Part shown: positions 17,562 through 26,776 of the stretch, piece after piece
Layout of the letters: every line of letters begins with the position of its first letter
Position numbering within the stretch: the first letter of the stretch is position 1
Made by a program: the position numbers and the translations under genes
Assembly: GCF_000725485.1 (NCBI RefSeq)
Contig: NZ_JOAG01000047.1
Span: forward strand, 21,368-85,367
Source: Nonomuraea candida
GTDB taxonomy: Bacteria > Actinomycetota > Actinomycetes > Streptosporangiales > Streptosporangiaceae
DNA length: 64,000 bases
Reading direction: 5' to 3'
Notes under the pieces: generated by a model
What the model saw: the letters and a program-made list of their open reading frames with translations, nothing else
What the model was told of the DNA's origin: nothing
Databases searched by the model: none

Positions 17562-17590
17562 GCTTAGTTGACCCGTCATGCGGAGGACCG

Positions 17591-18142
17591 ATGAACGCAC
17601 CCCGCCGCCGAGCCGACGCCGCCGAGAACCGCGCACGGATCCTCCAGGCGGCACGAGAGGTCGTCGCGACCGCGGACGAGGTGAGGCTCAACGAGATCGC
17701 GAAACGGGCCGGCGTCGGCCAGGGCACCCTCTATCGCCACTTCCCGACCCGGGAGGCCCTGCTCGCCGAGGTCTACCGCAAGGACGTGGACGACCTCGTG
17801 GCCGCCGCGCCGGGACTGCTGGCCGAGCACGCGCCGCTGCCCGCCCTGGCCCGCTGGCTGGACCGGGTGGCCGAGTACGCGAAGGTCAAGCGCGGGGTGT
17901 TCGCGGCCGTCGAGGCGGGACTGTCGCGGGACCTGTCCGCGCGCAGCCTCGGCCCGATCGGCGAGACGCTGTCCACGTTCCTCGACGCGGGCAAGGCCGA
18001 GGGCGCCATCCGCCCCGACATCGACGCCCGCGACGTCATCCTGCTCATCGGCTACCTGACCCGCCTGGAGCCCGCCGAGTGGGACGCCCGCGCCCACCGC
18101 CTCCTGCGCATCGTCCTTGACGGCCTGCGCCCGCACGCCTGA
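17591..18142 (+). CDS. TetR family transcriptional regulator
   Basis: 183 residues from ATG 17591 with GGAGG 5 nt upstream; the frame is open further upstream, but that would run through the operators. N-terminal TetR DNA-binding domain: helix-turn-helix EIAKRAGVGQGTLYRHFPTREALLAEVY. The C-terminal ligand domain is of the type annotated as SbtR-like (DAGKAEGAIRPDIDARDVILLIGYL). Likely represses the divergent SDR gene and itself through the twin palindromes; the inducer is unknown. Convergent with the aldehyde dehydrogenase. Confidence 0.9.
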   Translation: MNAPRRRADAAENRARILQAAREVVATADEVRLNEIAKRAGVGQGTLYRHFPTREALLAEVYRKDVDDLVAAAPGLLAEHAPLPALARWLDRVAEYAKVKRGVFAAVEAGLSRDLSARSLGPIGETLSTFLDAGKAEGAIRPDIDARDVILLIGYLTRLEPAEWDARAHRLLRIVLDGLRPHA

Positions 18143-18156
18143 GCGGGCTCACCGGC

Positions 18157-18190
18157 CGCCGGGCCGGGGAGGACGCCGGGCCGGGGAGGA
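18157..18190. repeat. 17-bp tandem repeat between convergent genes
   Basis: Two exact 17-bp copies of CGCCGGGCCGGGGAGGA (18157-18173, 18174-18190) plus the start of a third, just after the TetR stop and before the aldehyde dehydrogenase stop. The unit is not a multiple of three and lies outside coding sequence. Confidence 0.8.
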
Positions 18191-18217
18191 CGCCGGTCAG
18201 GTGAGCGGAGCACGCGA

Positions 18218-19738
18218 TCAGAGGGCGACCAGGATCGCCTTGTGCTTGGTGTAGGCGTCCATCACCTCGGGCCCGCCCTCGCCGCCGATCCCGGACTGCT
18301 TGAAGCCGGCGAACGGCATGGGCCCCGTGGTCATCTCGTGGTGGGTGTTGACCCAGACCGTTCCCGCGTCGATGCGGTCGGCGACCCGGTGCGCGGTGTT
18401 GAGGTCCTTCGTCCACACCGAGGCCGCCAGGCCGTACTCGGTCTGGTTGGCCTTGACGATCGCGTCGTCGGCGTCGGTGAAGCCCATCAGCGCGCCGACC
18501 GGCCCGAAGATCTCCTCCCGCACCACCCGCATGTCCGGGGTGACCTCGTCCAGGAGGGTCGGGGCCACGAAGTAGCCCCGGTCGCCGCACCGCGTGCCGC
18601 CGGTGCGGGTGCGCGCCCCGTCCTGGGCGGCGACGTCGAAATAGTCCATCACGCGCTCGAAGTGCGTGCGGGTGGCGAGCGGCCCCATCATGGTCGCCGG
18701 GTCGAAGGGGTCCCCGACCGTGAACGCGGCCATGGCCGCCGTCAGCCGCTCGGTGAACTCCTCGCGGACGCTCTCCTGGACGAGGATGCGGGTGCCGGCG
18801 GTGCACGCCTGCCCGCTGCCGCCCAGGAGGGCGACGGCGACGCCGTGCGCCGTGGCCTCCAGGTCGGCGTCGGCGAAGACGACGACGGGCGACTTGCCGC
18901 CCAGCTCCAGGGTGAGCCGTTTGAGGTCGGCGCTGGCCACCTCGTGGACGTGCCTGCCGACCCGGGTGGAGCCGGTGAATGCGATCTTGGCGACTCCGGG
19001 GTGGCGGACCAGCGCCTCGCCGGCCACGCTTCCGGTGCCGGTGACCACGTTCACCACGCCGGCGGGCAGGTCGGTCTGCTCGTCCAGCAGCTCCGCGAAG
19101 CGGAGCGTGGTCAGCGAGGCCCACTCCGGCGGCTTGAGCACCGCGGTGTTGCCGGCCGCGAGCGCGGGGGCGAGCTTGAGAGCGAGCTGCGGCATGGGGC
19201 CGTTCCAGCCCCAGATGCAGCCGACGACGCCGAGCGGCGCCTTGCGGGTGTAGCCGAGCCGGTCGGACGTCAGCGGGACGGTGTGCCCGTTGAGCTTGGT
19301 GGGCCAGCCGGCGAAGTGCCGGTAGATCTGAGCGACGGCGCCCATCATGTGCCGCGTCATCCGGTTGGGCATGCCCATGGTGCGGGACTCGATGTCGGCC
19401 AGCTCTTCGCCGTGCTCCTCGAAGACGCCGGCGATCTGGGTGAGGATCCGGCCGCGGCGGTCGGGGGCGATGCCCGACCAGGACGGGTCGGCGAACGCCC
19501 GCCGCGCCGCCCGGACGGCCGCGTCGACGTCCTCGGCGGTGCCGCGCTGGATGCTCGCGAGCTCCTCCTCGGTGGTCGGATCGACGTTCGGCAACGTCTC
19601 CCCGGAAGAGCCGGGCACCCGGCGGCCGCCGATCCACATGAGGCGCTCACCCGGGCGGACGAACTCGGGGACGGCGCGCCGGGCTTCGTGGGCGATCCGC
19701 GGGGCGGCGCTGGCGGATGTCTGGGCGTTCGTGGCCAT
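18218..19738 (-). CDS. NAD(P)-dependent aldehyde dehydrogenase
   Basis: 506 residues from ATG 19738 (AAGGA about 8 nt upstream); an earlier in-frame start at 19816 has no such site. Full ALDH superfamily fold: GWNGP near 170 (usual PWNFP), cofactor loop FTGSTRVG, general-base Glu in LELGGKSP, catalytic Cys312 in GQACTAGTR, and EEIFGPV near the C-terminus. It oxidises an aldehyde to the acid; the sequence resembles betaine- or phenylacetaldehyde-type enzymes, with the exact substrate open. It diverges from a LAL regulator, which may control it. The paoABC-like aldehyde oxidoreductase just downstream hints at a local aldehyde-detoxifying theme. Confidence 0.9.
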   Translation of the reverse strand: MATNAQTSASAAPRIAHEARRAVPEFVRPGERLMWIGGRRVPGSSGETLPNVDPTTEEELASIQRGTAEDVDAAVRAARRAFADPSWSGIAPDRRGRILTQIAGVFEEHGEELADIESRTMGMPNRMTRHMMGAVAQIYRHFAGWPTKLNGHTVPLTSDRLGYTRKAPLGVVGCIWGWNGPMPQLALKLAPALAAGNTAVLKPPEWASLTTLRFAELLDEQTDLPAGVVNVVTGTGSVAGEALVRHPGVAKIAFTGSTRVGRHVHEVASADLKRLTLELGGKSPVVVFADADLEATAHGVAVALLGGSGQACTAGTRILVQESVREEFTERLTAAMAAFTVGDPFDPATMMGPLATRTHFERVMDYFDVAAQDGARTRTGGTRCGDRGYFVAPTLLDEVTPDMRVVREEIFGPVGALMGFTDADDAIVKANQTEYGLAASVWTKDLNTAHRVADRIDAGTVWVNTHHEMTTGPMPFAGFKQSGIGGEGGPEVMDAYTKHKAILVAL

Positions 19739-19908
19739 GGCACCGATTCCTTCGTCTGGGGGCGCCGGGCAAAGGTTCGCCCGGTGGTCTTCACTTTCCT
19801 CCGGCCCTGGCCACACCCGCGTCGGCGGTGATCGCCTAAGTGCGGGTACGGTGCCGCACGGACGTCCCTACGTATGACGGCGTGCCATGACGCATTACGC
19901 TGCCTGGG

Positions 19909-22644
19909 GTGAGGGGTCGGCGGACTGAGCGCGAGGCGGTTGAGCGGCTGGTCGCGGGGGCGCGAAACGCCCGCAGCGGCGTCCTGGTCGTGCGCGGCGA
20001 GGCCGGCATCGGCAAGACGGCGTTGCTGGCCCACGCCCGCGAGGCCGCGTCCGAGTTCAGGACGCTGCACGCGACGGGAGTCGAGGCGGAGATCGAGTTC
20101 GCGTACGCGGGGCTGCACCAGCTGTGCGCCCCGCTCCTCGACCGTCTCGACACGCTGCCCGAGCCGCAGCAGATCGCCCTCGGAGTGGCGCTGGGGCACC
20201 GCACCGGCGACCGGCCCGACCCGTTCCTCGTGGGCCTGGCCACGCTCAGCCTGCTGGCCGAGGCTTCGGCGGAGCGACCGCTGCTGTGCCTGGTGGACGA
20301 CGCGCAGTGGCTCGACATGGTCTCCCTGCAGACGCTGGCCTTCGTGGCGCGGCGGTTGCACGCAGAGCCGCTGGCGCTGCTGTTCGGCCTGCGCGACCCC
20401 GCGCCCGGCACTGACGCCGGGCGGCTGCTCGCCGGCCTGCCCGAGCTACGCCTGCCGGGCCTGGCCGACGACGACGCCCGGGCCCTGCTGACCTCGGCGG
20501 TCCACGAGCCACTCGACGACGGTGTGCGCGACGGCATCCTCGCCGAGGCCCGGGGGAACCCGCTGGCGCTGCTGGAGCTGGGCCGGTACACCGGGGCCAC
20601 GGAGCTCGCCGGCGGGTTCGGCCTGCCGGGCGCCCTGAACGTCCCGGACGGGATCCAGGAGAGCTTCCGGCGCCGTACCGCCGCCCTGCCGGCGGCGACC
20701 CGGCTGTTACTCGTGGTGGCGGCGGCGGAACCGGTCGGCGACACCGCGCTGCTGCTGCGTGCCGCCGACCACCTCGGCCTCGGGCCGCAGGACGCCGAGC
20801 CGGCGCAGGCCGCGGGGCTGCTGGCGATCGACTCCCGGGTGCGGTTCACGCACCCGCTGGCGCGCTCGGCGGTCTACCGGGCGGCCACGCCGGCCGACCG
20901 CCGCCGCGCGCACGGCGCGATCGCGGCCGTGACCGACGCGCGGGCCGACCCCGACCGCCGCACCTGGCATCGGTCGCGGTCGGTGCTCGGCACCGACGAC
21001 GCGATCGCGGCGGAGCTGCAGCTCTCCGCCGACCGGGCACGGGCACGGGGCGGGCATGCCGCGGCGGCCGCGTTCCTGGAGCGCTCGGCGGAGCTGACCT
21101 CCGAGCCCGGCCTCCGGGCCCGCCGCATGCTGGACGCCGCCCGCGCCAAGCACCAGGCGGGCGCGTCCGACGCCGCCCTGCACCTGCTCGCCGCCGCCAC
21201 GGCCGGACCGCTGGACGCGCTCCACCACGCCCGGGCGGAGCTCCTGCGCACACAGCTGGTGTTCGACACGACCCGCGGCAGCGACGTGCCCGGGATGCTG
21301 CTCGACGCGGCCAAGCTGCTCGGCCCGCTGGACGCCGCGCTGTCCCGGGAGACCTACCTGCACGCGCTCAAAGCGGCGATGCTCGCCGGCCCCCTCGCCC
21401 GCGGCCACGGGGTCGCCGAAGTGGCCGAGGCCGCCGGGGCCGCGCCCGCGCCACCCACGCCGCCGAGACCTCCGGATCTGCTGCTCGACGGCCTGGTGAC
21501 CCATTTCCTGCGGGGTTACGCCGAGAGCGTGCCCACGCTGCGCCGGGCGGTGGAGTCCTTCGCGGCCCGGGCGCCGGCCGCCGAAGACGCCGAGCTACGG
21601 TGGGAGTGGCTGGCCGGCCACACGGCGATGGGGCTGTGGGACGACCGCGCGGCCCACGCCCTCGCCGACCGCTACGTGCGGCTCGCCCGGGAGACCGGCG
21701 CCCTGATGACGCTTCCGTTCGCGCTCAACCTCTCCGCGGCGGTGCTGACCCACACCGGCGAGCTCGCCCGCGTGGCCGACCTCGTCGACGAGAGCGACGC
21801 GATCGCCCGGGCGACCGGAGCCGCGCCCATACCCCACGGCAGGCTGCTGCTCGCGGCCTGGCGCGGGCACCGGGACGAGGCCGCCACGCTGCACCGCATG
21901 AGCGTGGACGACGCCACCCGGCGCGGCGAGGGCACCGCGCTCACGATCGCCGACTACGCGCTGGCCGTGCTGAGCAACGGGCTGGGCCGTTACGACGCCG
22001 CCCTCGCCGCCGCGGAACGCGTCCGGGAGTCCGCCGAGATGGTGCACGCCGGCATGGCCTTGCCGGAGGTGGTGGAAGCCGCGGTCCGCGCCGGCCGGCC
22101 CGCGCCCGCGGCTGCGGCGCTGGAGCGGCTCGACGCGCAGGCACGCGCCACCGGCGCCCCGTGGGCGCTCGGGCTGGCGGCGCGATCACGAGCGCTGATC
22201 AGCGCCGGCCAGGAGGCGGAGGAGCTGTACCGCGAGGCGATCGAGCGGCTCGCCGGCGGCCGGACGGTGTCCCACCTCGCCCGCGCCCACCTCGTCTACG
22301 GCGAGTGGCTGCGCCGCGAGGGCCGCCGCCAGGACGCGCGCGAACAGCTCGGCACCGCCCACACGCTGCTCTCCGACATCGGCGCGGACGGCTTCGCCTC
22401 CCGTGCCGCCGGTGAGCTGCGCGCCATGGGCGAGCACCCCCGCAAGCGGTCCGCCCAGCCCTTCGACGCGCTCACCCCCCAGGAGCTGCGCATCGCCAGG
22501 CTGGTGGCCTCGGGCGCGACCTCCAAGGAGGTCGCCGCGCAGCTCTTCCTCAGCTCGCGCACCATCGACGCTCACCTGCGCAACATCTTCCGCAAGCTGA
22601 ACATCACCTCGCGCCGCCAGCTCGGGGACATGCGCCTGGTGTAG
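19909..22644 (+). CDS. LAL-type (large ATP-binding LuxR) transcriptional regulator
   Basis: 911 residues from a GTG. N-terminal AAA/STAND ATPase with Walker A GEAGIGKT (about 30-37) and Walker B LLCLVDDAQWLD (about 125-136), a long helical TPR-like middle, and a C-terminal LuxR helix-turn-helix (about 850-908: LTPQELRIARLVASGATSKEVAAQLFLSSRTIDAHLRNIF is seen in two halves). LAL proteins activate catabolic or antibiotic genes after ligand and ATP binding. Its position, divergent from the aldehyde dehydrogenase and upstream of the pao-like operon, makes these the obvious candidate targets. A second LAL of almost the same length lies at 34803-37541. Confidence 0.9.
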   Translation: MRGRRTEREAVERLVAGARNARSGVLVVRGEAGIGKTALLAHAREAASEFRTLHATGVEAEIEFAYAGLHQLCAPLLDRLDTLPEPQQIALGVALGHRTGDRPDPFLVGLATLSLLAEASAERPLLCLVDDAQWLDMVSLQTLAFVARRLHAEPLALLFGLRDPAPGTDAGRLLAGLPELRLPGLADDDARALLTSAVHEPLDDGVRDGILAEARGNPLALLELGRYTGATELAGGFGLPGALNVPDGIQESFRRRTAALPAATRLLLVVAAAEPVGDTALLLRAADHLGLGPQDAEPAQAAGLLAIDSRVRFTHPLARSAVYRAATPADRRRAHGAIAAVTDARADPDRRTWHRSRSVLGTDDAIAAELQLSADRARARGGHAAAAAFLERSAELTSEPGLRARRMLDAARAKHQAGASDAALHLLAAATAGPLDALHHARAELLRTQLVFDTTRGSDVPGMLLDAAKLLGPLDAALSRETYLHALKAAMLAGPLARGHGVAEVAEAAGAAPAPPTPPRPPDLLLDGLVTHFLRGYAESVPTLRRAVESFAARAPAAEDAELRWEWLAGHTAMGLWDDRAAHALADRYVRLARETGALMTLPFALNLSAAVLTHTGELARVADLVDESDAIARATGAAPIPHGRLLLAAWRGHRDEAATLHRMSVDDATRRGEGTALTIADYALAVLSNGLGRYDAALAAAERVRESAEMVHAGMALPEVVEAAVRAGRPAPAAAALERLDAQARATGAPWALGLAARSRALISAGQEAEELYREAIERLAGGRTVSHLARAHLVYGEWLRREGRRQDAREQLGTAHTLLSDIGADGFASRAAGELRAMGEHPRKRSAQPFDALTPQELRIARLVASGATSKEVAAQLFLSSRTIDAHLRNIFRKLNITSRRQLGDMRLV

Positions 22645-22838
22645 GCGCCGGTCACGACGGTGTGCCCGTAGTACCGGGAAACCTAGGCGACGCCCCTAGG
22701 CGGTGTTCGCCGATGTGCCTGCGGTGCCGGGGCGGCGAGCATGAACGCGTGTCCCGGGAGTGGCCGTGCCCGGCGCGAAGGCCGCCCGTCACGTCCTGGG
22801 CGGAGTCCAGGCCGAACCAGAGAGAGGCACACGTTTCC

Positions 22839-23492
22839 ATGCCAGATGACGTTGGAAGCAGGGAGTCCGCCGGCCGCGCGGCCGGCGGACCGAGCAGGCG
22901 GCAGGTGCTCGGGCGCGGCGCGCTGCTCGGCGCGGCGACGGTCGGCGCGGGGGTGGCCGCCCAGGCCGAGGCCGCGCGTGCCGCGACCGCGCCGCCCGTC
23001 AGGGAAGAGACGCTGGCCGCCGAACCGGTGGAGATCAGCCTGCGGGTGAACGGGCGGGAGCGCACGCTGTCGGTGGAGCCCAGGACGACGCTGCTGGACG
23101 CGCTGCGCGAGCGGCTGGGACTGACGGGCACGAAGAAGGGCTGCGACCAGGGGGCGTGCGGAGCGTGCACGGTGCTGGTCGACGGGCGGCGCGTCAATTC
23201 CTGCCTCACGCTGGCGGTCATGCGGCGCGACGCCGAGATCACCACGATCGAGGGGCTGGCCAAGGGCGACGAGCTGCATCCGGTGCAGCGGGCGTTCCTC
23301 GAATGCGACGCGTTCCAGTGCGGATACTGCACGTCCGGGCAGATCATGAGCGCCGCCGCGCTGATCGAGGAGGGCCACGCCGGCTCCCCCGGAGAGGTGC
23401 GGGAGTGGATGAGCGGCAACATCTGCCGCTGCGGCGCGTACCCGAACATCGTCGCGGCGGTGCGGCAGGCGGCCGGCGGAGGCGCGCGATGA
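22839..23492 (+). CDS. paoA: Aldehyde oxidoreductase [2Fe-2S] subunit, Tat-exported (PaoA/YagT-like)
   Basis: 217 residues from ATG 22839 (GAGAGAGG about 11 nt upstream). The N-terminus carries a twin-arginine signal (SRRQVLGRGALLGAATVGAG, about 20-40, then an Ala-rich stretch). Two [2Fe-2S] clusters: plant-type CDQGACGAC with the fourth Cys 12 residues on (NSC), and a C-terminal helical domain with CGYC and CRCG. The subunit passes electrons from the molybdenum site to FAD. First gene of a three-gene operon; its stop overlaps the start of the FAD subunit. A Tat signal on the small subunit matches periplasmic PaoABC, so the whole complex is probably exported as a unit. Confidence 0.9.
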   Translation: MPDDVGSRESAGRAAGGPSRRQVLGRGALLGAATVGAGVAAQAEAARAATAPPVREETLAAEPVEISLRVNGRERTLSVEPRTTLLDALRERLGLTGTKKGCDQGACGACTVLVDGRRVNSCLTLAVMRRDAEITTIEGLAKGDELHPVQRAFLECDAFQCGYCTSGQIMSAAALIEEGHAGSPGEVREWMSGNICRCGAYPNIVAAVRQAAGGGAR

Positions 23493-24460
23493 GGCCCTTC
23501 TCCTACACCACGGTGAGCAGCGTGCGGTCGGCCGTGCTGCAGGTGTCGCCGGACCCGAAGGCGCAGTACGTCGCGGGCGCCACCGAGGTGCTGAACCTGG
23601 TCCGCGAGGGCCAGATCGCGGCCGACCGGCTGGTGGACATCCGCGCGTTACCGCTGACCTCCATCCGCGCGGGCGCGGACGGGCTGCACATCGGCGCCCT
23701 GGCCCGTCACGTGGAGAACCATCCGGTCGTGCGCCGCGACTACCCGGTGCTGGCGCAGGCCCTGCTGGCCGGCGCGTCCCCGCAGGTGCGCAACATGTTC
23801 ACACCCGGAGGAAACCTGCTGCAGCGGACGCGATGCTCGTACTACCGCGACGTCAGTTTCGCCTGCAACCGCCGGGAACCGGGCTCCGGATGCGGCGCCC
23901 TGGAGGGCAACAACCGCTACAACGCGATCTTCGGCGGCAGCGACCACTGCATCGCCGTGCACCCTTCCGACCTGGCCGTGGCGCTGACCGCGCTGGACGC
24001 GGTGGCGCGGACGCAGGGGCCGGCCGGCGCCCGGGCGATCCCGATCGAGGAGCTGCACCGGCTGCCGGGCGAGGAGCCGCATCGCGAGACCGTCCTCGAG
24101 CACGGCGAGCTGATCACCGGGATCGACGTGCCGGCGAGCAGGTTCGCGGCCCGCTCGCACTATCTGAAGATCCGCGACCGTGCCTCGTTCGCGTTCGCGC
24201 TGGTCTCGGTCGCCGTCGCGGTGGACGTCCGGCGCGGTGTGGTGCGCGACTGCCGGATCGCGCTCGGCGGTGTGGCGCCGCGGCCGTGGCGGGCCCGCGC
24301 CGCCGAGGCGGCCCTCACCGGGAAGCCGCTGAACGAGGCGAGCCGCCGGGCCGCGGGCAAGGCCGCCGCGAGCGGCGCCGTGCCACGGCGGCACAACCGG
24401 TTCAAGGTCGCGATGGTCGAGCGGGCGGTGGCCCGCGCACTGTCGGAAGTGGAGGATTGA
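23489..24460 (+). CDS. paoB: Aldehyde oxidoreductase FAD-binding subunit (PaoB/YagS-like)
   Basis: 323 residues, starting on an ATGA overlap with the upstream subunit. FAD-binding PCMH domain: AGATEVLNLVREG near the start and SPQVRNMFTPGGNLLQ. An inserted cysteine cluster (RCSYYRDVSFACNRREPGSGC) matches the extra [4Fe-4S] site known in PaoB and in the beta subunit of 4-hydroxybenzoyl-CoA reductase. The CO_deh_flav_C domain follows (HYLKIRDRASFAFALVSVAV). It accepts electrons from the Fe-S subunit. The FAD subunit has no signal of its own and would be carried out with PaoA. Confidence 0.9.
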   Translation: MRPFSYTTVSSVRSAVLQVSPDPKAQYVAGATEVLNLVREGQIAADRLVDIRALPLTSIRAGADGLHIGALARHVENHPVVRRDYPVLAQALLAGASPQVRNMFTPGGNLLQRTRCSYYRDVSFACNRREPGSGCGALEGNNRYNAIFGGSDHCIAVHPSDLAVALTALDAVARTQGPAGARAIPIEELHRLPGEEPHRETVLEHGELITGIDVPASRFAARSHYLKIRDRASFAFALVSVAVAVDVRRGVVRDCRIALGGVAPRPWRARAAEAALTGKPLNEASRRAAGKAAASGAVPRRHNRFKVAMVERAVARALSEVED

Positions 24461-24461
24461 G

Positions 24462-26672
24462 ATGAGCGCTGTGGGACAGCCCCTCGCGCGGGTGGAGGGC
24501 CGGCTCAAGGTCACCGGCGCGGCCCGGTACACCGCCGACCTGCCGCAGGACGACGGGAAGGACCTCGTCCACGCGGTGGCGGTCTGCGCCACCGTGGCGA
24601 AGGGACGGATCACCTCGATCGACGCCCGGCAGGCCCGCGCGGCCGGCGGCGTCCTGGAGCTGATCACCCATCGGAACGCGCCGCGGCTGCGGCCGGTCCC
24701 CGCCCAGGAGGTCTTCGGTCCGGCCCACGAGACGCTCCTGGTGCTGCAGGACGATCGCGTGCACTACTCCGGCCAGCCGGTGGCGGTGGTGGTGGCCGAC
24801 ACCCTGGAGAACGCGACGCACGCGGCCTCCCTGGTGCGGGTGGAGTACGCGGCGGAGCGGCCGGTCGCCACCCTGTTCGAGGGGATCGACGACGCGTTCG
24901 ACTCCCCGCGGCACGCGCCGCCGGCGACGGTCGGCGACGCCGACCGGGGGCTGGCCGAGGCGGCGGTCGTCATCGACCGCACGTACACCACCCCGGCGCA
25001 GCACCACCACCCCATGGAGACCATGGCGACCACGGTGCGGTGGACGGCCGAGGAGGTGACGGTGCACGTGTCCACCCAGACGATCAGCATGATCCGCGAC
25101 GGGCTGGCCACGACGTTCGGGCTCCGGCCGGAACAGGTCCGGGTCGTCTCCGAGTTCCTCGGCGGCGGCTTCGGCGGCAAGGGCGCCTGGTGCTGGCCGA
25201 GCGTGGTGACGGCGATGGCGGCCCGGCTCACCGGGCGGCAGGTGCGGCTGGTGACCACCCGCCGGCAGATGTTCGCCGCCACCGGCCAGCGGCCGCACTC
25301 CGTCCAGCGGGTGCGGCTGGGGGCGCGGCGCGACGGCGTGCTCACCGCCATCGCGCAGGACTGCGTCGGTGACACGTCCGCGTTCTACGACACGCCGCCG
25401 TTCTTCATCGGCGCCGCCACCCCCGTGCCGTACGCCGCCCCGAACATCCGGACCACCCAGCGGTTCGTGAGGGTCAACTGCCAGACGCCGGTGCCGATGC
25501 GCTCCCCTGTCGAGGGGGTCGGGCTGGTGTCCATCGAGTCGGCGATGGACGAGCTCGCCGCCGAGCTCGGCGTCGACCCGCTGGAGCTGCGCAGGCGCAA
25601 CTACGCCGAGCGGGACCCGAACTCCGGCCTCCCCTGGTCCAGCAACGGCCTGCTGGAGTGCTACGAACGGGGCGCACGGCGGTTCGGCTGGCCGGAGCGG
25701 AACCCGAAGCCGCGTTCGATGCGGGACGGCCGCTACCTGGTCGGGTGGGGCATGGCCACGGCGGTCCGGCACGCCGGCAGCGATCCGACGAGCGCGCTCG
25801 TCAGGCTCGGCGCCGACGGGCGTGCCGTGGTGCAGATCGGCAGCCAGGACCTGGGCACCGGCACGTTCACGATCATGACTCAGGTGGCGGCGGACGCGCT
25901 CGGCGTCCCGGTGGCGATGATGCGCGCGGAACTGGGCGACACCGATCTGCCGAACGGCGGGGGCTCGTTCGGTTCGCACACCGCGGCCAGCGTGGCGGCG
26001 GCCGCCCGCCTCGCCGGCGAGGCGCTGCGGGCGAAGGTGATCCGCATCGCCGTGGCCGACGACGGCTCGCCGCTGTCCGGCGCGTCCCCCGACGACGTCC
26101 TGGTGGACGACGGATACCTGTTCGTGCGCGGTGACCGGTCGAGGGGCGAGAGGTACGCGCAGATCCTGCGCCGCAACCGGCTGCAGGCCGTGGACGCCAC
26201 CGGGGAGCACACCCCACCGCCGCGCGAGGGGGCGACGGTCGCGAGGTGGGCCTTCGGCGCCGACTTCACCGAGGTGAAGGTGGACCCGGAGCTCGGGACG
26301 GTCCGCGTGACCAGACACGTCAAGGCGATCGAGGCCGGCCGCATCATCAACCCCCGCACCGCGCGCAGCCAGGTCATCGGCGGCGTGGTGATGGGCATCG
26401 GCCAGGCGCTGACCGAGGCCACCGAGGTGGACCGCCGCGACGCGCGCATCACCAACGCCAGCTTCTGGGGATACCACGTCCCCGTCAACGCCGACGTACC
26501 CGACATCGACGCGATCTTCGTCGAGAGGGACGACCCGCACATTCCCGGAAGCGTGAAGGGTCTCGGAGAGATCGCCACCATCGGAACCGCTCCCGCCATC
26601 GCCAACGCCGTCTTCCACGCGACGGGAAAACGCGTCCGCGACCTGCCGATCACCCCGGACAAGCTGCTGTAG
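24462..26672 (+). CDS. paoC: Aldehyde oxidoreductase molybdenum-binding subunit (PaoC/YagR-like)
   Basis: 736 residues, starting one nucleotide after the FAD-subunit stop (GGAGG just upstream). Xanthine-dehydrogenase-family large subunit: N-terminal a/b hammerhead (GRLKVTGAARYTADLP), molybdopterin loops GGGFGGKG (about 234-241) and GSQDLGTGTFTIMTQV, a GGGSFGSHTAAS segment, and catalytic Glu about 703 in KGLGEIATIG. It hydroxylates aldehydes to acids at the Mo centre. No PaoD/XdhC-type cofactor chaperone is in the window, so maturation would depend on a gene elsewhere. Natural substrates of this family are aromatic and aliphatic aldehydes. Confidence 0.92.
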   Translation: MSAVGQPLARVEGRLKVTGAARYTADLPQDDGKDLVHAVAVCATVAKGRITSIDARQARAAGGVLELITHRNAPRLRPVPAQEVFGPAHETLLVLQDDRVHYSGQPVAVVVADTLENATHAASLVRVEYAAERPVATLFEGIDDAFDSPRHAPPATVGDADRGLAEAAVVIDRTYTTPAQHHHPMETMATTVRWTAEEVTVHVSTQTISMIRDGLATTFGLRPEQVRVVSEFLGGGFGGKGAWCWPSVVTAMAARLTGRQVRLVTTRRQMFAATGQRPHSVQRVRLGARRDGVLTAIAQDCVGDTSAFYDTPPFFIGAATPVPYAAPNIRTTQRFVRVNCQTPVPMRSPVEGVGLVSIESAMDELAAELGVDPLELRRRNYAERDPNSGLPWSSNGLLECYERGARRFGWPERNPKPRSMRDGRYLVGWGMATAVRHAGSDPTSALVRLGADGRAVVQIGSQDLGTGTFTIMTQVAADALGVPVAMMRAELGDTDLPNGGGSFGSHTAASVAAAARLAGEALRAKVIRIAVADDGSPLSGASPDDVLVDDGYLFVRGDRSRGERYAQILRRNRLQAVDATGEHTPPPREGATVARWAFGADFTEVKVDPELGTVRVTRHVKAIEAGRIINPRTARSQVIGGVVMGIGQALTEATEVDRRDARITNASFWGYHVPVNADVPDIDAIFVERDDPHIPGSVKGLGEIATIGTAPAIANAVFHATGKRVRDLPITPDKLL

Positions 26673-26776
26673 GGCGGTCTCGTACGATCCGGCCTCCGCC
26701 CACGGAGGCGGCCGGCGTGCTCCGCCACCCCCGCGACGGCGGTCCGGGGCATCAGCTCCCGCCGGTAGTCCACGGC

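Noticed and set aside
22680..22720. Two CCTAGG palindromes upstream of the pao-like operon as an operator
   Set aside because: CTAG is rare in such genomes, but two six-base sites with no larger symmetry are too weak to call.
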